Source: Streptomyces fuscichromogenes (GTDB lineage Bacteria > Actinomycetota > Actinomycetes > Streptomycetales > Streptomycetaceae). Taken from it: a DNA stretch of 64,000 nucleotides. Shown one piece after another: positions 18,987 to 27,208 of the stretch. Below the pieces are notes generated by a model. It had not been told where the DNA came from and searched no databases. It saw only the letters and a program-made list of their open reading frames with translations. Position 1 is the first letter of the stretch. The number at the start of each line of letters is the position of its first letter. The translations under genes and the position numbers were made by a program. The stretch lies in NCBI RefSeq assembly GCF_014645815.1, contig NZ_BMML01000002.1:139924-203923 (forward strand), given 5' to 3'.

Positions 18987-19435
18987 GCCCGGGATCGAGG
19001 CCGACGCATCTGGGCTCTGCCCGACTGGCGCCGGCCGGCTGCTGACCGCCGACTACTGCTGTTCGTCGGTGAGGAGCTCGGTCGGCTGGGCGTCCACCGG
19101 TCGTACCTGCTCGGTGAACGGCTGCAAGGCAGCTGACCCTGGATCTCAAGATTCCCGACAGAGTCTCTCAGCCAGACGATCTCCACCGTGGACACCGGCC
19201 GCCGACCAGCCCGAGTGTCCCGAAGCTCGCGCACACCAGCCCCGTGATCTGCAACTTCGCAGTGCACACCACTCATTCACGGTCCAGAGGGCCGAACTGC
19301 GCGACTCCGCACGGGTGATCGCGGGACGGTACGGCCGCGGAGACGGTTCCCGGCGCCGGTGCCACGGGCGGGCGGCCCGGCCCGCGAGCTCTACCCGCCC
19401 GGCCACGGGCTGACGTGACCCGGACGGTCTTGTGC
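18987..19435. other. Long intergenic stretch without recognisable gene
   Basis: No frame gives a protein I recognise. Short readings (around 19010-19130, plus strand) have streptomycete codon bias but are broken by stops, so this may be decayed coding sequence. Confidence 0.4.
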
Positions 19436-19480
19436 GTCAACCCGTGGGTTGACGCCAGGTATCAAACCAGGAGTCAACCC
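19436..19480. promoter_or_regulatory. Palindromic operator plus half-site upstream of a membrane-protein gene
   Basis: GTCAACCC-GT-GGGTTGAC at 19436-19453 is a perfect 18-bp palindrome. The half-site GTCAACCC recurs at 19473-19480, 37 bp further on. Both precede the gene at 19525, and the binding factor is unknown. Confidence 0.55.
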
Positions 19481-19524
19481 GCGGGCCGAGGCCGTGCGGT
19501 GCCGCGGGCGGCAGGCTCTTCCCC

Positions 19525-20040
19525 ATGACGACGACTGACTACCTCATCTCCGCCGCCCTGATCCTTCTGGTGATTCCGCAGATGCGCGGCGGCCGTCTGA
19601 CACCCCGCACGCTCCTGCTGCCGCTGGTGTCCGTCAGCGCCGCGGCCGCGCACTACCTTCATTCCTTCCCGACCGAGGGCCACGACGTCCAGCTGGACCT
19701 CTTCGGCGTCACGATGGGCATAGTGCTCGGACTGGCCAGTGGACTGGCCACCCGCGTCAGCCTGACCGAGGACGGTGCCGCGTACTCCAAAGCCGGTTGG
19801 CCGGCCGCCCTTCTGTGGGTGCTGGGCATGGGCGCGCGCTCGGCCTTCGTGTACTGGGCCGAGCACAGCGGCGCTCACACCATTGCGCAGTTCAGCCGCG
19901 ACAACCTGATCACCGGCACCGCCGCCTGGACCGCCGCGCTGCTGCTGATGGCCGTCACTCAGGTGGTGTGCCGCCTGGTGGTGGTGCGCGTCCGGGCCCA
20001 CCGGCTCACCTCCCCCCTTGTCACCCCCGTCGTGGCCTGA
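19525..20040 (+). CDS. Four-helix membrane protein, DUF1453/CcdC-like
   Basis: The 171-aa protein has about four to five hydrophobic helices (around 6-20, 30-46, 58-78, 92-110 and 130-155) and a short basic C-terminus. The pattern, with RGGRLTPRTLLLPL after the first helix, resembles the DUF1453 family of small integral membrane proteins. The promoter region holds an 18-bp palindrome. It precedes a NarL-type two-component system by 117 bp and may be co-regulated. Function is unknown. Confidence 0.65.
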   Translation: MTTTDYLISAALILLVIPQMRGGRLTPRTLLLPLVSVSAAAAHYLHSFPTEGHDVQLDLFGVTMGIVLGLASGLATRVSLTEDGAAYSKAGWPAALLWVLGMGARSAFVYWAEHSGAHTIAQFSRDNLITGTAAWTAALLLMAVTQVVCRLVVVRVRAHRLTSPLVTPVVA

Positions 20041-20157
20041 AGCGTGGCGCCCAGCGGACCGCCGCTCGCACCACACTCCGCCCTGGCCCGGTTCCGTGTT
20101 CGCGGGTCCGGGCCGGGCTTCGCGATCGGCGGCGCAGCGTGCATCTACTCTTCAGAA

Positions 20158-21381
20158 GTGACGGACACACTTCAGCCGACGGGCCCGGTCAGTCCTCGGC
20201 TGGCCGTGGCTCTTGCCCGTGCCCGGGAGCGACGCGAAGGCAGGGGCCGGCGTATGCAGCCCGTGTTGTGGGGGGTCATGGCCGCCATCGCCGTCCAGTC
20301 CCTGCACGCTTCCCCCGCCCCCGGCGTCAGAGGCAGGCACCTGGCAGTCACCCTGGTGCTCGTCGGCTGTCTGCTGCCCATGGCCGCGGTCGCGTCGAAC
20401 CGGTGGCCCCTCACCGGTCGCCCTGCCCGTTGCCTGGTGTTCTGCGTGCTGGTGGACGGCTTCGGGTTTGCTCTGGGCATCCTGCAGCCCGGCTCGATGT
20501 CCACCCTGCCACCGTCCGTCGTGGTCCTGACGGCCTTCCTCATCCTGGAGCGACGGGCGGCCACCGTGCTCGCGGTCGTCGTCATGGGCTGTCTGACCGG
20601 CGCGGCGGCCGCCGGGTTGGACGGCGGTACCGACAACTTCCTGCATCAGGTCCTGTTCGGCGTCATCCTGGCCGTCGTGGGCATCGTGGTGCGGCAGTCG
20701 ATCATCAACGAGGTGGCCGTCACCGTGCTGCTGGCCCAGCTCGAGGACGCCCGGGAGGCGGAGACCGAGGCGGCGGCGCTGGCCGAACGCACCCGTATCG
20801 CCCAGGATCTGCACGACGTGCTCGCCCATACCCTGTCCGGACTGGCCGTGCAGCTACAGGCCGCCCGGCGGATGGCCCGGCGCGACCAGGCGAGCGGGGA
20901 TCTGCGGGGGCTGCTGGACCGGGCCGGTGAGCTGGTCAAGGAAGGTGTGGCCGATGCGCGCCGGGCTGTGCGGGCGCTGCGCGGCGAGCGCGTGCCCTCT
21001 CTCGAGCGGCTGCCCGAACTGGTCGAACGCTATCGGGTGGACCTGGAGCTCGACGTGACGCTGTCCGTGATCGGGCCGCACCGGGAGCTGCGGCCCGACG
21101 TCGGTGAAGCCCTGTACCGCGGTGTGCAGGAGGCGTTGACCAATACGGTCCGCTACGCACGCGACGCGCAGGCCACGGTGACGCTCGTCTATGAGCCCAG
21201 GGCCACAGTCCTGACCGTCGAAGACCGCCGCACCGGGCCGGGACCGGCCCGGTCGGCACTGGTCGAAGGCTCCGGCCTGGGGCTGACCGGGATGCGTGAA
21301 CGCGTGACCGGGGCCGGCGGCACCCTGCACGCGGGGCCGACAGCGGATGGATGGGAAGTACGGATGGAGATACCCGCGTGA
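20158..21381 (+). CDS. NarL-type sensor histidine kinase
   Basis: The protein has 407 aa from GTG 20158. Five or six transmembrane helices fill about 32-180. A HisKA_3 dimerisation domain follows with phosphoacceptor His219 in RIAQDLHDVLAHTLSGL, then a HATPase_c domain (N-box QEALTNTVRYA, G-box GSGLGLTGMRERV). The start is uncertain: no ribosome-binding site precedes 20158, but TACTCT at 20146-20151 could be a -10 box giving a leaderless transcript; a GTG at 20044 would lengthen the protein by 38 residues. It overlaps the regulator start (GTGA). Confidence 0.88.
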   Translation: MTDTLQPTGPVSPRLAVALARARERREGRGRRMQPVLWGVMAAIAVQSLHASPAPGVRGRHLAVTLVLVGCLLPMAAVASNRWPLTGRPARCLVFCVLVDGFGFALGILQPGSMSTLPPSVVVLTAFLILERRAATVLAVVVMGCLTGAAAAGLDGGTDNFLHQVLFGVILAVVGIVVRQSIINEVAVTVLLAQLEDAREAETEAAALAERTRIAQDLHDVLAHTLSGLAVQLQAARRMARRDQASGDLRGLLDRAGELVKEGVADARRAVRALRGERVPSLERLPELVERYRVDLELDVTLSVIGPHRELRPDVGEALYRGVQEALTNTVRYARDAQATVTLVYEPRATVLTVEDRRTGPGPARSALVEGSGLGLTGMRERVTGAGGTLHAGPTADGWEVRMEIPA

Positions 21382-22100
21382 CGGAGTCCGGCGAGACGGC
21401 ATCTGACGGCGAGAAGATCAAAGTACTGGTCGCGGACGATCAGCAGATCGTACGCAAGGGCCTGGTCCTGCTGATCGACATGCTGGACGGCATCGAGGTG
21501 GTCGGCGCAGCCCGTGACGGTGCGGAAGCGGTGCTGCTCGCCGGTCAACTGGCCCCGGACGTAGTACTGATGGACCTGAACATGCCGGTCCTCAACGGTG
21601 TCGCGGCCACTGCGACACTGCGTGAACAGGTACCCGGCTGCAAGGTCCTCGTGCTGACCACCTACGCCGACGACGACTCCGTCTTCCCGGCACTGCAGGC
21701 GGGAGCGCGGGGCTATCTCACCAAGGACGCCGACGACGACGCGATCGAGGACGCCATCCGCAGCGTCCACGACGGCCGTATCTGGCTCGATCCCGAGGTA
21801 CAGGCCCGCCTGGTCGCGGCCGTGCAGACCAGCGAGGTCGCACCGCCCGCCGCACAGCGAAAACAGGCCCACACGCCGCAGACTCCCGCACCTTCGCAGG
21901 TTCTGACCCCGCGCGAGACCCAGGTACTCACCCTCATCGCCCGGGGCCTGTCCAACGCGGAGATCTGTGCCCGGCTCGTCGTCAGCCCGGCCACGGTGAA
22001 GACGCACATCAACCGCATCTTCACCAAGATCGACGCAGCCGACCGTGCCCAGGCCGTCGGCTACGCCTATCGCAACAACCTGGTCGAGCCCTGGGACTGA
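21378..22100 (+). CDS. NarL/LuxR-type response regulator
   Basis: The 240-aa protein has a receiver domain (about 14-135) with phosphoacceptor Asp66 (VVLMDLNMP) and Lys in YLTKDA. A linker rich in Gln/Pro/Ala spans about 150-172, and a LuxR helix-turn-helix about 175-235 (LTPRETQVLTLIARGLSNAEI). The GTG at 21378 overlaps the kinase stop, so the pair is coupled. An MMPL-transporter fragment immediately downstream suggests that the lost neighbour was an efflux pump. Confidence 0.9.
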   Translation: MTESGETASDGEKIKVLVADDQQIVRKGLVLLIDMLDGIEVVGAARDGAEAVLLAGQLAPDVVLMDLNMPVLNGVAATATLREQVPGCKVLVLTTYADDDSVFPALQAGARGYLTKDADDDAIEDAIRSVHDGRIWLDPEVQARLVAAVQTSEVAPPAAQRKQAHTPQTPAPSQVLTPRETQVLTLIARGLSNAEICARLVVSPATVKTHINRIFTKIDAADRAQAVGYAYRNNLVEPWD

Positions 22101-22182
22101 AGACGCCACGACGGACGGCGGCCGGCAATGGGACGCTCGGTCAGGGAGAGCAGGCGCACGGAGCAGCCGGTGTCCCGCTTCA

Positions 22183-22290
22183 TTCGATCTTGCCGCCGCA
22201 CCGGCCCTCCTGGGCAAGCGCGCCTGGTCCCTGCCCCAGTGGATGGACCGCATCTTGCGCAACGTGGACATCGAGGGCGAGAAACTGACC
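22183..22290 (+). pseudogene. MMPL-family transporter C-terminal fragment
   Basis: 36 codons (PALLGKRAWSLPQWMDRIL, NVDIEGEKL) match the cytoplasmic tail after the last helix of actinobacterial MMPL exporters. Nothing of the membrane domains remains, so this is a remnant of a deleted gene downstream of the two-component system. Confidence 0.55.
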
Positions 22291-22311
22291 TGTCACACCC
22301 TGCAAGGACTG

Positions 22312-23376
22312 TCACCGTCGGCCCCGCGAGCGGCCCCTCGCCCGCGTTCCATCGTCGGTTGTCGGCAGGTCTGTCAGCACCGCGCGGTGCACGGTGTCAC
22401 GGAATTGTCTGGGGGAGGTGCCGGTCACGCGGCGGAACGCGGTGCTGAACGCGCTCTCGGATTCGTAGCCGGTGGCGAAGGCGAGTTCGGAGATTGACCG
22501 GGTATTGCGGCGCAGGGCGTCGCGGGCCAGGCTCATTCGCCACTGGATCAGGTATTCCAGTGGTGCGGTTCCGGTCTGCTTCTTGAAGGCGGCGGCGAAT
22601 GCCGAACGGGACATGCGGCTGATGTCGGCGAGCTCCTGCAGGGTCCATTTGTGTCCCAGATCGGCGTGCATGGCGCGCAGTGCGACGCCGATGCCGTTGT
22701 CGTTGAGTGCTCCCAGCCAGCCGGCGGGCCGGTCGGTCTGCTCGGCGTGGGCGCGCAGTACCTGAACGAACAGGATCTGCGCGAGATGGTCCATGACCAG
22801 AGAGCGGCCGACGGCGTTGCTCTCCACCTCGCTGTTGAGCAACTCGGTCACATGCGCGAGCAGCACGCTGCGCGGGTCGGTGGCCCGGACGTGGACGAGC
22901 GGCGGCAGGATGTCGATCAGTATCGAGGCGTTGGGCTCGTCGAAATAGAAGTAACCGCCGCACAGGTAGGTGTCTTCCTCGGCCTCGGAGCCGATGCGCG
23001 CCACCCCGTTCGTGGCGGTCTTCCACAACGTTTCCGCCGGCTGCGGTTGCGCGGTGAGGGTGCTGGCCATCCGGTAGGACGGCGGGTTGCCCAGGAGGTA
23101 GAAGTCGCCCTCGCGCAGGTGCACGGGCTCGCGCTCGTCCAGGGCCAGCCAGCATTCCCCGCGGACGACGCCGCCGATTTTGACGTGCGGGAAGGCATCG
23201 AACCGCAACGCCCACGGTTGTGCGGCGCGCAGGGCCGGGTCGACCACGGTGCGGGGCCGCAGCAGGCCGATGGCACTGGCGATCGGGTCGGTGGACCCGA
23301 GCGGAGTACCGGTCGTGGACGATGCGTAAGGAAGTCTGGACTCCACATTATGGATTGTATCAATCCGCTCCCGCAT
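22312..23376 (-). CDS. AraC-family transcriptional activator with cupin-like N-domain
   Basis: The 354-aa protein carries a cupin-type sensor region at about 25-190 ([33 protein letters not shown]) and two AraC helix-turn-helix motifs at about 225-325 ([41 protein letters not shown]). The last 25 residues are Arg-rich. The ATG at 23376 is used; a TTG six codons upstream is possible. It is divergent from the SnoaL-like gene at 23504, its most likely target. Confidence 0.88.
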   Translation of the reverse strand: MRERIDTIHNVESRLPYASSTTGTPLGSTDPIASAIGLLRPRTVVDPALRAAQPWALRFDAFPHVKIGGVVRGECWLALDEREPVHLREGDFYLLGNPPSYRMASTLTAQPQPAETLWKTATNGVARIGSEAEEDTYLCGGYFYFDEPNASILIDILPPLVHVRATDPRSVLLAHVTELLNSEVESNAVGRSLVMDHLAQILFVQVLRAHAEQTDRPAGWLGALNDNGIGVALRAMHADLGHKWTLQELADISRMSRSAFAAAFKKQTGTAPLEYLIQWRMSLARDALRRNTRSISELAFATGYESESAFSTAFRRVTGTSPRQFRDTVHRAVLTDLPTTDDGTRARGRSRGRR

Positions 23377-23503
23377 TCTTGATCCAACGGGCAAGCGGAT
23401 TTCACGTCGTCCGGCCCGTTACCAAAGGAATTCGTTCGAGCGTACCCGCGTAGAACGAATGAAAAGAAACGGGCTTCCGTTCCCGGAGGCCGATAGAAGG
23501 GTC

Positions 23504-23899
23504 ATGATGTCTGCCAACGACCTGCGCACGTTCTACCAGCGATACATCGACATGCTCAACGCCCATGAACTGCACCGCGTGGACGAGTTCATCAGCGACG
23601 AAATCACCTACTACGGCGATCCGGCGACTCGTGCCCAGGCCCACGCCGCACTGACCGCCGAGATCGAGGCGGTGCCGGACTTCCACTGGGAGCTTGAGGA
23701 CCTCAAGGTCGACGGAGACACTGTCGCCGCCCGGCTGACCAACACGGGCACGCCCGTGAAGGAGTATCTCGGCGTGGCTCCCACCGGTGCCTCGTTCGAA
23801 ATCGTGGAGTACGCCATCTACCGGGTCCGCGACGGACGGTTCGTGCACATGACCAACCTGCACGACGCCGAGACGCTCAAGCAGCAGCTGCGTGCCTGA
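23504..23899 (+). CDS. SnoaL/NTF2-like small enzyme or binding protein
   Basis: The 131-aa single alpha+beta cone domain has the SnoaL pattern ([23 protein letters not shown], then [20 protein letters not shown], ending [16 protein letters not shown]). Family members include polyketide cyclases and ester hydrolases, but most stand-alone copies are uncharacterised. GAAGG precedes the ATG at 23504, and a second ATG follows immediately. It is divergent from the AraC activator. Confidence 0.8.
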   Translation: MMSANDLRTFYQRYIDMLNAHELHRVDEFISDEITYYGDPATRAQAHAALTAEIEAVPDFHWELEDLKVDGDTVAARLTNTGTPVKEYLGVAPTGASFEIVEYAIYRVRDGRFVHMTNLHDAETLKQQLRA

Positions 23900-23949
23900 C
23901 CTCCGCCGGCCGCGCGACCCGGCGCCCCCAGGTACCTCTGGGCACCACC

Positions 23950-24165
23950 GGGCAAGTGGTTCCGATGACCGCCGAAGACCAGATCGCGGTCTCCGGCACG
24001 GTGAAGGGCGGGGCAGTCCTGTCCGTCCACCACCGTGGGGGCGCGGCGTCGGGTGCGGGATTCTCGCTGGTCATCGACGGCACGCAAGGTCGACTCGAAG
24101 TCACCGGCACCGAGTTCCCACACATCGGGCCGGTCACGGTGCACGGCACACGCAACGGCAGGCAG
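23950..24165 (+). pseudogene. Gfo/Idh/MocA oxidoreductase fragment
   Basis: About 72 codons (MTAEDQIAVSGTVKGGAVLS, GFSLVIDGTQGRLEVTG) match the C-terminal substrate domain of Gfo/Idh/MocA dehydrogenases. The NAD-binding domain is absent and there is no plausible start, so this is a decayed remnant. Confidence 0.55.
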
Positions 24166-24602
24166 CCGACCTCGTCCACGACACGGCCCTGGCTTCGGAC
24201 TTCGCGCCAGGGGGCAACGAACCACCACCCACCTCTGAGCAGGCCGAGGGCCTGCCTGAACTGCTTTCGTTCGTGAAGGGGGTTGTTGGTGACCAGGTGG
24301 CGGTGACGGCTGGGCTGCCGCGTGACCTCGGACCGCCGCCGACACCAACGTGACCCTCCGTCACTCCAGCACCAAAAGTGAGCCGGAACCCCCATTCAGC
24401 CGTTGCCGACAAACGGCCTGCGACGAGCCGACGGGCCTCCACGCGCCTCGGTGCGCGGACGCGGGAACACTTGCAGGCCGGCATCGGCGTCGCGTCCTTC
24501 GTCCCTGATCAGGATCCCGTCACTCACCGGCGGATCGATGCACGGAATCCGCACGGTCTGCGACTGGCGTGAGGGCCGCAGTTCGGCCGTGGCCAAACGA
24601 CA
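24166..24602. other. Intergenic region downstream of tRNA-His, no gene
   Basis: Only the 40-bp repeat copy B (24412-24451) was recognised. Broken readings with coding-like bias occur on both strands but match no family I know. Confidence 0.4.
24412..24451. repeat. 40-bp imperfect direct repeat, copy B
   Basis: It begins AACGGCCTGCGACGAG and ends GCGCCTCGG, aligning gap-free to 16646-16685. It lies about 200 bp from the 3' end of tRNA-His, at the right edge of the accessory interval. Confidence 0.4.
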
Positions 24603-24644
24603 GACAGGCCCCTGACCCGCGTTTCCGCAGGTCAGGGGCCTGTC
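24603..24644 (-). terminator. Strong hairpin downstream of tRNA-His
   Basis: GACAGGCCCCTGACC at 24603-24617 pairs perfectly over 15 bp with 24630-24644 across a 12-nt loop. It lies 8 nt past the mature tRNA 3' end and is the expected tRNA terminator. Confidence 0.8.
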
Positions 24645-24651
24645 ATGCAAG

Positions 24652-24725
24652 GGTGAGTGACGGGACTCGAACCCGCGACATCCTGGACCACAACCAGGTG
24701 CTCTACCAGCTGAGCTACACCCACC
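24652..24725 (-). tRNA. tRNA-His (GTG)
   Basis: The coding strand folds as a cloverleaf. The acceptor is GTGGGTG with an extra 5' G (position -1) facing C73, and the D arm is GCTCAGCTGGTAGAGC. The anticodon stem-loop is CCTGG-TTGTGGT-CCAGG with anticodon GTG, and the T arm carries GGTTCGAGTCC. CCA is not encoded. The -1 G is diagnostic for tRNA-His. The 3' end faces the accessory interval. Confidence 0.96.
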
Positions 24726-24838
24726 ATGACCGGAGGCGACTTTGTGGTTTCTCCGACCGGCCGAGAAAAAGTGTACAGGGTCCGAAGGGGTGCTCGCGCA
24801 CGGCTTTCCCGGAGCCCCTTCGGAGACCTCCCGGACGC

Positions 24839-25441
24839 CTATTCCGCAGGCAGGACGTGCTTGGCAGCGATGGTCCGCGCGGTGTCCGAGTCCGGGCCGG
24901 GCTGCGGTACGAAGATGGCCTCGCGGTAGTAGCGCAGTTCGGCGATCGACTCGCGGATGTCGGCGAGGGCGCGGTGGTTGCCGTTCTTCTCCGGGCTGTT
25001 GAAGTACGCCCGCGGGTACCAGCGCCGGGCCAGCTCCTTGACGCTGGAGACGTCGACGATCCGGTAGTGGAGGTACGCCTCCAGGTCGACCATGTCCCGG
25101 GCCAGGAAGCCGCGGTCGGTGCCGACGGAGTTGCCGCACAGCGGGGCCTTGCCGGGTTCCTTCACGTGTTCCCGTACGTAGGCCAGGACCTGCTCCTCGG
25201 CCTCGGCGAGCGTCGTGCCGCCGGCGAGTTCGTCGAGCAGGCCGGAGGTGGTGTGCATCTGCCGCACCACCTCCGGCATCGTCTCCAGTGCCTTGGCCGG
25301 CGGACGGATGACGATGTCCACGCCCTCGCCGAGCACGTTCAGCTCGGAGTCGGTGACCAGTGCGGCCACCTCGATGAGCGCGTCGTCGGACAGCGAGAGG
25401 CCGGTCATCTCGCAGTCGATCCACACCATGCGATCGTTCAT
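24839..25441 (-). CDS. orn: Oligoribonuclease
   Basis: The 200-aa DEDDh 3'-5' exoribonuclease degrades di- to penta-ribonucleotides at the end of mRNA decay. The motif WIDCEMTGL near the N-terminus gives the first Asp and Glu. CGNSVGTDRGFLARDM holds the second Asp, and NHRALADIRES carries the catalytic His and last Asp. Length and motifs are complete. In S. coelicolor the orthologue ornA is needed for normal aerial mycelium, and like here it is next to adpA. Confidence 0.96.
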   Translation of the reverse strand: MNDRMVWIDCEMTGLSLSDDALIEVAALVTDSELNVLGEGVDIVIRPPAKALETMPEVVRQMHTTSGLLDELAGGTTLAEAEEQVLAYVREHVKEPGKAPLCGNSVGTDRGFLARDMVDLEAYLHYRIVDVSSVKELARRWYPRAYFNSPEKNGNHRALADIRESIAELRYYREAIFVPQPGPDSDTARTIAAKHVLPAE

Positions 25442-25538
25442 GCGACCACCCTAAAGCTGGCGTCGCGGTTTGGGGGCCCCGGGTGCGGCGCCGACATCTC
25501 GGGCTGCCGCCCTCGTACTCCCTCACCGCCGGCCTACG

Positions 25539-25567
25539 GCCTCGTCCTCAAACGCCGGACGGGCTGA
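25539..25567. repeat. Common Streptomyces dispersed repeat
   Basis: CTCAAACGCCGGACGGGCTG and its flanks match a short element that I know to recur between genes in many Streptomyces genomes. No second copy was noticed in this window. Confidence 0.5.
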
Positions 25568-25751
25568 GGGGGGTGGCCGGGCGCCGCGGTCTCATGGCGG
25601 GTGCCGGACGGCCGGAAGGGGCGGTCGGGGGCCGCGGCACCGGACCGGGGGTCGTGGGCGAAGGGTGCGGCTGCGTGCCGTCGTCCTTGACCTCGCCGCT
25701 TGTCCTGCCGGGTCGGGAAATTCGGCGGAGCCGGCCGGCCGGTGGTCACCT

Positions 25752-25792
25752 GCGGGCCGTTGGGGGCTGGTCGCGCAGTTCCCCGCGCCCCT
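25752..25792. repeat. Palindromic intergenic repeat, half copy
   Basis: It contains GCGCAGTTCCCCGCGCCCCT preceded by GGGGGCTGGTC. It runs directly into the first unit of the 43-bp tandem array. Confidence 0.6.
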
Positions 25793-25980
25793 GGGTCGGC
25801 TGTCCTGGCCTGGGTCTGAACGGTGCCGCGCGTTTGGGTCGGCTGTCCTGGCCCGAGTTTGCACGGTGCCGCGTCCCTGGGGCGGCTGTCCTGGCATGCG
25901 TCTGTACGGTGCCGCGCGTTTGGGTCGGCTGCCCTGGTCCGAGTTTGCACGGTGCCGCGTCCCTGGGGCGGCTGCCCCGG
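25793..25980. repeat. 43-bp tandem repeat array with 86-bp higher-order period
   Basis: Four complete 43-bp units start at 25793, 25836, 25879 and 25922, and a partial fifth starts at 25965. Each begins GGGTCGGCTG or GGGGCGGCTG and contains ACGGTGCCGCG at the same offset. Units 1 and 3 end CGCGTTT, units 2 and 4 end CGTCCCT, so the array evolved as duplicated pairs. It lies downstream of the adpA terminator. Confidence 0.92.
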
Positions 25981-25998
25981 GGGTGCGAAGGGGTGGGG

Positions 25999-26029
25999 CC
26001 TGCCCACCCGAGGGTGTCGGGTGGGCAGG
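25999..26029 (-). terminator. adpA terminator hairpin
   Basis: CCTGCCCACCCGA at 25999-26011 pairs perfectly with 26017-26029 around a 5-nt loop, starting 7 bp after the adpA stop. Confidence 0.8.
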
Positions 26030-26035
26030 GGTGGG

Positions 26036-27208
26036 TCAGCTGCCGGTGCGGGGGCCCGGGAGGCTGGGTGACAGGCCTACCGTGGCTGTCCTGCGGGTCT
26101 GCATCGGCAGTACGCCCTCGGGGTACTGGACCGACAGCGGGCCCGTGGACTGCAGCGGGGACGGTTCCGGGGCTTCGGCACGGTCGGACTGGGGGCGGCG
26201 GGCACGGTACGCCGCCCGGTACGCGGCCGGGGACGAGCCGAGCTGGCGCCGGAAGTGGCCGCGCAGCGCGACGGGGGAGCGGAAGCCGCAGCGGCCCGCC
26301 ACCTCGTCCACCGAGTAGTCCGACGTCTCCAGGAGGCGCTGGGCCTGGAGGACCCGCTGCGTGATCAGCCACTGCAGGGGCGCACTGCCCGTCAGTGACC
26401 GGAAGCGGCGGTCGAAGGTGCGGCGGCTCATGTAGGCGCGAGCCGCCAGCGTCTCCACGTCGAACTGCTCGTGGAGATGTTCCAGCGCCCAGGCGACGAC
26501 CTCGGCGAGCGGGTCGGCGCCGATCTCCTCTGGTAAAGATCGATCGAGGTAGCGCTCCTGACCGCCCGAGCGGCGCGGCGGAACCACCAGGCGCCGGGCG
26601 AGCGCACCGGCCGCCTCGTTGCCGTGGTCCGTCCGCACGATGTGGAGACAGAGGTCGATTCCGGCCGCCGTACCGGCCGAGGTGAGGACGTCGCCGTCGT
26701 CCACGAAGAGTTCTCGCGGGTCGACGTGCACCGACGGGTAGCGCTTGGCCAGCGTCGGTGCGTACATCCAGTGGGTGGTGGCCGGGCGGCCGTCCAGCAG
26801 ACCTGCGGCGGCCAGTACGAACGCCCCGGTGCACAGCCCGACGATGCGGGCCCCCTCCTCGTGGGCGCGGCGCAGCGCGTCCAGCGCTTCTTCGGGTGGC
26901 GGCGCGGTGATCGAACGCCAGGCCGGTACGACGACCGTGCCCGCGCGGGAGATCGCCTCCAGGCCATGCGGCGCGGTGAGTTCCAGGCCCCCTGTGGTCC
27001 GCAGCGGGCCTTCCTCGCCGCCGCACACCAGCAGTCGGTAGCGCGGCACGCCGGCGTCCTGGCGGTCTATTCCGAACACCGACAGTGGTATGGAACTCTC
27101 GAAGATGGGGCCGCCGCTGAACAGCAGCACCGCAACGATCTCCTTGCGGCGTCGCCCGGAGAGTTTCCGGGCCGCGGCTTCCGGCGCGGCAGTGGAGTCG
27201 TGGCTCAT
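26036..27208 (-). CDS. adpA: AdpA, central developmental transcription activator
   Basis: The protein has 390 aa. An N-terminal DJ-1/PfpI-like dimerisation domain (about 25-200, with GLCTGAFVLAAAGLLDGRPA) is followed by an AraC DNA-binding domain (about 240-335, VETLAARAYMSRRTFDRRF and VDEVAGRCGFRSPVALRGHF) and a variable Pro/Ser tail. AdpA controls aerial growth, sporulation and secondary metabolism. A TTA codon (codon 225, 26534-26536) lies in the linker between the two domains, the conserved site through which the bldA tRNA-Leu controls AdpA synthesis. AraC-type paralogues exist, but the domain lengths, TTA position and orn neighbour make this adpA itself. Confidence 0.97.
   Translation of the reverse strand: MSHDSTAAPEAAARKLSGRRRKEIVAVLLFSGGPIFESSIPLSVFGIDRQDAGVPRYRLLVCGGEEGPLRTTGGLELTAPHGLEAISRAGTVVVPAWRSITAPPPEEALDALRRAHEEGARIVGLCTGAFVLAAAGLLDGRPATTHWMYAPTLAKRYPSVHVDPRELFVDDGDVLTSAGTAAGIDLCLHIVRTDHGNEAAGALARRLVVPPRRSGGQERYLDRSLPEEIGADPLAEVVAWALEHLHEQFDVETLAARAYMSRRTFDRRFRSLTGSAPLQWLITQRVLQAQRLLETSDYSVDEVAGRCGFRSPVALRGHFRRQLGSSPAAYRAAYRARRPQSDRAEAPEPSPLQSTGPLSVQYPEGVLPMQTRRTATVGLSPSLPGPRTGS
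26534..26536 (-). promoter_or_regulatory. TTA codon of adpA (bldA dependence)
   Basis: Leu225, in DRSLPEE between the two domains of AdpA, is encoded by TTA. TTA is read only by the bldA tRNA in Streptomyces, so translation past this point requires bldA expression. Confidence 0.93.

Larger units (their letters stand above)
25442..26035. other. 594-bp repeat-rich intergenic region between orn and adpA
   Basis: No gene is supported. The stretch holds a genus-wide repeat (25539-25567), a palindromic repeat copy (25752-25792), the 43-bp tandem array (25793-25980) and the adpA terminator (25999-26029). Long open frames here result from the repeat structure. Confidence 0.7.

Noticed and set aside
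19000..19140. Possible transposase or gene fragment before the DUF1453-like gene
   Set aside because: Readings have coding bias but contain stops and match no family I can name.
22128..22448. Plus-strand frame opposite the AraC gene end
   Set aside because: Overlaps AraC coding sequence and shows no domain; only the 36-codon MMPL tail in another frame is credible.
24396..24602. Possible small gene next to tRNA-His
   Set aside because: Neither strand has a start with ribosome-binding site or a recognisable domain; left as intergenic.
25793..25980. CRISPR array
   Set aside because: The 43-bp units are contiguous tandem copies without unique spacers, and no cas genes are nearby.
25746..27026. 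Long frames across the 43-bp array
   Set aside because: The repeat keeps frames open by chance; the peptide is just the repeated unit and overlaps adpA antisense.
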